Positions 36,675 through 39,281 of a stretch of 39,281 nucleotides of DNA are shown here, one piece after another. The first letter of the stretch is position 1. The number at the start of each line of letters is the position of its first letter. Source of the DNA: JAXMBX01 sp046349635 (lineage in GTDB: Bacteria; Planctomycetota; Planctomycetia; Planctomycetales; Planctomycetaceae); assembly GCA_046349635.1 (NCBI GenBank), contig JAXMBX010000048.1:1-39281 (forward strand). Direction: 5' to 3'. Under the pieces are notes generated by a model. It was given only the letters and a program-made list of their open reading frames with translations, made no database searches and was not told the origin of the DNA. The position numbers and the translations under genes were made by a program.

Positions 36675-39281
36675 ATGCTGATCCGCCGGTTTTTTGCGTT
36701 GGCGTGTGTCCTGTCCCTGATTGTTGTGAGCAGCCTGCCTCTTTCGGCGGCTGAGCCCCAGGGGTGGGTGCAATACTCCGGCTTCAAGGGGGCCGGCGAG
36801 GGGAAGCATCTCGTTTTCGTGGCCGGGGATGAGGAGTACCGCTCTGAGGAAGGGCTGCCGATGCTGGCCCAAATGCTGGCCCAGCGGCACGGGTTCAAAT
36901 GCAGCGTGCTGTTCGCCGTGGGGGCCGACGGGTCGATCGACCCGAACAACAACAAGTCTCTGACGGGTGCGGAGCAACTGGATACGGCTGATGCGATCAT
37001 CATGCTGATCCGTTTCCGCCAATGGCCGGATGAGATCCTGAAGCATTTTAACGATGCGTATCTGCGCGGGACGCCGATCATCGCGTTGCGGACTTCGACG
37101 CATGCCTTCAACCTGCCGAAGGACCGCGCGAACGCGGCGTATTACAACGACTTCGGCAAGAACGTGCTGGGGGAACGGTGGGTGAGCCACTGGGGGAAGC
37201 ACAAGATCGAAGCGACGCGGGGAATTCTGGACCCGGCGCACAAGGATGATCCTTTGTTGCGCGGCGTGGGGGATGGAGAGATCTTCTGCGACACGGACGT
37301 GTATGAGGCGTATCCTCCCGCCGATGCGAAAATCCTGGTGCGCGGGCAGGTGTTGAAGGGGATGGCGAAGAACGATCCCCCGGCCGATTACAAAAAGGCG
37401 CGGGCCACGGACAAGGTGGAGCAGGGGATCAACAGCCCGATGATGCCGGTGGCGTGGACGCGAGTGGTCAAGAATGAAGCGGGGAAGACGAACCGGATTT
37501 TCTGCACGACGATGGGGTCGGCCACGGATCTGCAGAATGATGCGCTGTGTCGTCTGATTGTGAATGCGATCTATTGGGGAGTGGGGGCTGATGTTCCTCT
37601 GCACACGAGTGCGAAAGCTCCGGCGGATTTCAAGCCGACGCCGTATGGGTTCAACGGCTACAAGAAGGGGGTGAAGCCTGCGGATCTGACGATCAAGGAA
37701 GCGGGTGGTCAGAAGACATCGCAGGTGGAGGGGGTTCTTCCGCCGATGCCGGAGCCGATTGATCCCGCTCCGACGGGGAAGCGTCCCGCGCTGAGCGCCA
37801 GCAAGAGTCCGCTGGAATTTTACAAGCGGGAACGGATTGCGCTGGTGGGGAACTGCCTGCCGGAACGGTTCAACCTGTTCGGGAACTTTGAAGCGTTGCT
37901 GCATGCCCACAATCGGGACAAAGAGCTGGTGGTCCGGAATTTTGCGCGGCCGGCGGATGAGGTGGCGATTCGCCAGCGCCCGAACGACTACACGAAGATT
38001 GATGATCCGCTGACGGTTTTCAGCCCGGATACGTTCCTCTGTTTCTTCGGATTCAATGAATCATTTGCCGGGGAAAAGGGTGTGGCGCAGTTCAAAGGGG
38101 ACTATGAGAAATACCTGGATGAGATGGCGAGCCATTACAGCCGGGGTGAGGGGAACGGTCCACCGCGGTTCGTGCTGGTGACGCCGATAGCGTTTGAGAA
38201 GGATGGGCCGGAGACGAAATCGCCGTTGCGGTTCGATCTGCCGAAGGGGGAGCAGGAGAATGCGAATCTCAAGCTGTATGCGGAGGCGGTGAAAGAGGTC
38301 GGGGCGAAGCGGAAACTGCTGGTGATCGACCTGTTCACGCCGACGCAGAAACTGTTTGAGAGCGAACCGGGGCTGCAATACACGATCAACGGCTGTCATC
38401 ACAATGAGGAAGGGGACAGGGAGATTGCGTCGCTGTTAATTTCCGCCATCGGCGGCGATACGCCCGCAGTTCCTCCGCTTTCGCCGCAACACATGGAAGC
38501 GCTGCTCGCGGCGGTGATCGACAAGGCATGGGTCCACCTGCAGGACTACCGGATGCTGAACGGCTGGTACGTCTATGGAGGACGGCGGACGTGGGATACG
38601 GAGACGTTCCCGCGCGAGTATCGCAAGATCCGGAACATGGCGGCGATGCGGGACCGCGCGATCTGGTCCTCTCTGCAGGGGCAGTCCCGGATTCCGCATC
38701 CGGACGACAGTCAGACGGGGGAGTTGTTTGTTCCCAAGACCCGGTTCGGGTTGGGGAATCGCTCGGAAGCGGAGAGTCCCCGGATTCTGTCGCCCGAGGC
38801 GGACCTGAGCACATTCAAGGTGCCGGAGGGCTTCCAGGTGTCGCTGTTCGCCAGCGAGCGGGAGTTTCCGGAACTGGCGAAGCCGTGCCAACTGGGTTTT
38901 GACAACAAGGGACGGATCTGGGCGGCGTGCATGCCGACCTATCCGCAGTGGCTGCCGGGTGACGGCAAGCCGAATGACCGGCTGCTGATTTTCGAAGATA
39001 CGGATCACGATGGGAAAGCGGACGTCTGCAAGACGTTTTACGACAAGCTGCATTGCCCGACGGGCTTTGAGTTCTGGGAAGGGGGAGTGCTGGTGGTCGA
39101 TCAGCCGCGGATTCTGTGGCTGAAAGACACGGACGGGGACGACAAGGCGGACGTGGTGATTCACCTGCTGGACGGGTGGGCAACCGATGACACGCACCAC
39201 ACCGTGGGAGCGTTTGAATTCTCGCACGGCGGGATTCTGCACATGCTGGACGGTGTGGCGGTGAGCACGACGGTTGAAACG
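36675..39281 (+). CDS. PVC-type multidomain secreted protein (ThuA-like, SGNH-like, dehydrogenase propeller), 3' end outside window
   Basis: Open from ATG 36675 to the right edge (869 codons). GGAGAG at 36662-36667 precedes the start by seven bases. A signal peptide (FFALACVLSLIVVSSLPLSA) is followed by a ThuA-like glutamine-amidotransferase fold (~45-300: HLVFVAGDEEYRSEEG, IIMLIRFRQWPDE, PIIALRTSTHAF), then an SGNH-hydrolase-like domain (~375-590: IALVGNCLPERFNLFG, FLCFFGFNESFAGE, NGCHHNEEGD). A membrane-bound-dehydrogenase type beta-propeller begins near 715 (FKVPEGFQVSLFASERE, FDNKGRIWAACMPTYP, DTDHDGKADVCKTFYD). In planctomycetes such proteins normally end with HEAT repeats and a CxxCH haem motif, which would lie beyond the window. 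They are exported and thought to act in sugar or polysaccharide oxidation. Transcribed separately from the polysaccharide cluster. Confidence 0.9.
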   Translation, partial: MLIRRFFALACVLSLIVVSSLPLSAAEPQGWVQYSGFKGAGEGKHLVFVAGDEEYRSEEGLPMLAQMLAQRHGFKCSVLFAVGADGSIDPNNNKSLTGAEQLDTADAIIMLIRFRQWPDEILKHFNDAYLRGTPIIALRTSTHAFNLPKDRANAAYYNDFGKNVLGERWVSHWGKHKIEATRGILDPAHKDDPLLRGVGDGEIFCDTDVYEAYPPADAKILVRGQVLKGMAKNDPPADYKKARATDKVEQGINSPMMPVAWTRVVKNEAGKTNRIFCTTMGSATDLQNDALCRLIVNAIYWGVGADVPLHTSAKAPADFKPTPYGFNGYKKGVKPADLTIKEAGGQKTSQVEGVLPPMPEPIDPAPTGKRPALSASKSPLEFYKRERIALVGNCLPERFNLFGNFEALLHAHNRDKELVVRNFARPADEVAIRQRPNDYTKIDDPLTVFSPDTFLCFFGFNESFAGEKGVAQFKGDYEKYLDEMASHYSRGEGNGPPRFVLVTPIAFEKDGPETKSPLRFDLPKGEQENANLKLYAEAVKEVGAKRKLLVIDLFTPTQKLFESEPGLQYTINGCHHNEEGDREIASLLISAIGGDTPAVPPLSPQHMEALLAAVIDKAWVHLQDYRMLNGWYVYGGRRTWDTETFPREYRKIRNMAAMRDRAIWSSLQGQSRIPHPDDSQTGELFVPKTRFGLGNRSEAESPRILSPEADLSTFKVPEGFQVSLFASEREFPELAKPCQLGFDNKGRIWAACMPTYPQWLPGDGKPNDRLLIFEDTDHDGKADVCKTFYDKLHCPTGFEFWEGGVLVVDQPRILWLKDTDGDDKADVVIHLLDGWATDDTHHTVGAFEFSHGGILHMLDGVAVSTTVET

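Noticed and set aside
36639..37910. 423-residue minus-strand frame opposite the PVC-type gene
   Set aside because: The plus strand is open to the window edge with a signal peptide, ribosome-binding site and domain motifs.

Overview
The window looks like chromosomal DNA of a planctomycete. The evidence is a C-terminal gene of the PVC-type ThuA/SGNH/propeller (CxxCH cytochrome) family, secreted proteins of planctomycete style, a histidine kinase with a divergent H-box, and dispersed GC-rich palindromic repeats. Most of the window is GC-rich; about 3.6-7.0 kb is visibly AT-richer.

Layout. 0-3 kb: a translationally coupled two-component pair, a PAS histidine kinase (cut by the left edge) and a REC-PilZ regulator, then a small hypothetical gene. 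3.0-3.6 kb: a non-coding block of palindromic repeats. 3.6-7.0 kb, minus strand: a shattered STAND/NACHT NTPase gene. Its N-terminus looks like a PD-(D/E)xK nuclease and its C-terminus has HEAT-like helices, so it resembles an anti-phage sensor in the broad sense. 7.2-7.85 kb: a frameshifted glycine-zipper lipoprotein. 8.2-8.4 kb: four 16-bp parS (ParB-binding) palindromes in 157 bp, two of them identical to the Bacillus subtilis-type site. 8.5-12 kb: a frameshifted endonuclease/exonuclease/phosphatase protein, then two secreted proteins on the minus strand (a barrel-like hypothetical and a PHP-fold protein).

12.9-36.3 kb, plus strand: an exopolysaccharide / O-antigen type cluster. It holds an O-antigen-ligase/polymerase-like protein with a repeat tail, a Wzc-like co-polymerase/tyrosine kinase, a membrane CapD/PglF-type 4,6-dehydratase, a fused WbpB-WbpD protein, a WbpE-like aminotransferase, a Wzx-like flippase, two hexapeptide acyltransferases, a GT4 glycosyltransferase, a Wzy-like polymerase, a second GT4 enzyme, a WbpI-like 2-epimerase, a WbuB-like GT4 enzyme, a PglC-like initiating transferase, a PglD-like acetyltransferase and two more DegT-family aminotransferases. 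Together these suggest two nucleotide-sugar routes: a UDP-2,3-diacetamido-uronic acid route (WbpB/E/D/I steps) and a UDP-4-amino-4,6-dideoxy sugar route (PglF/E/D), with PglC loading the first sugar on lipid, GTs extending it, Wzx/Wzy exporting and polymerising, and Wzc controlling chain length. Many genes overlap by 1-8 nt, so much of it is probably cotranscribed. A likely terminator at 36.6 kb separates the cluster from the PVC gene that runs off the right edge.

Caveat. Single-base frameshifts are frequent but patchy. Several long genes are intact, while others that should be functional are broken, sometimes with compensating indels. Part of this is probably sequence error; the STAND gene is broken far more densely and may be genuinely decayed.
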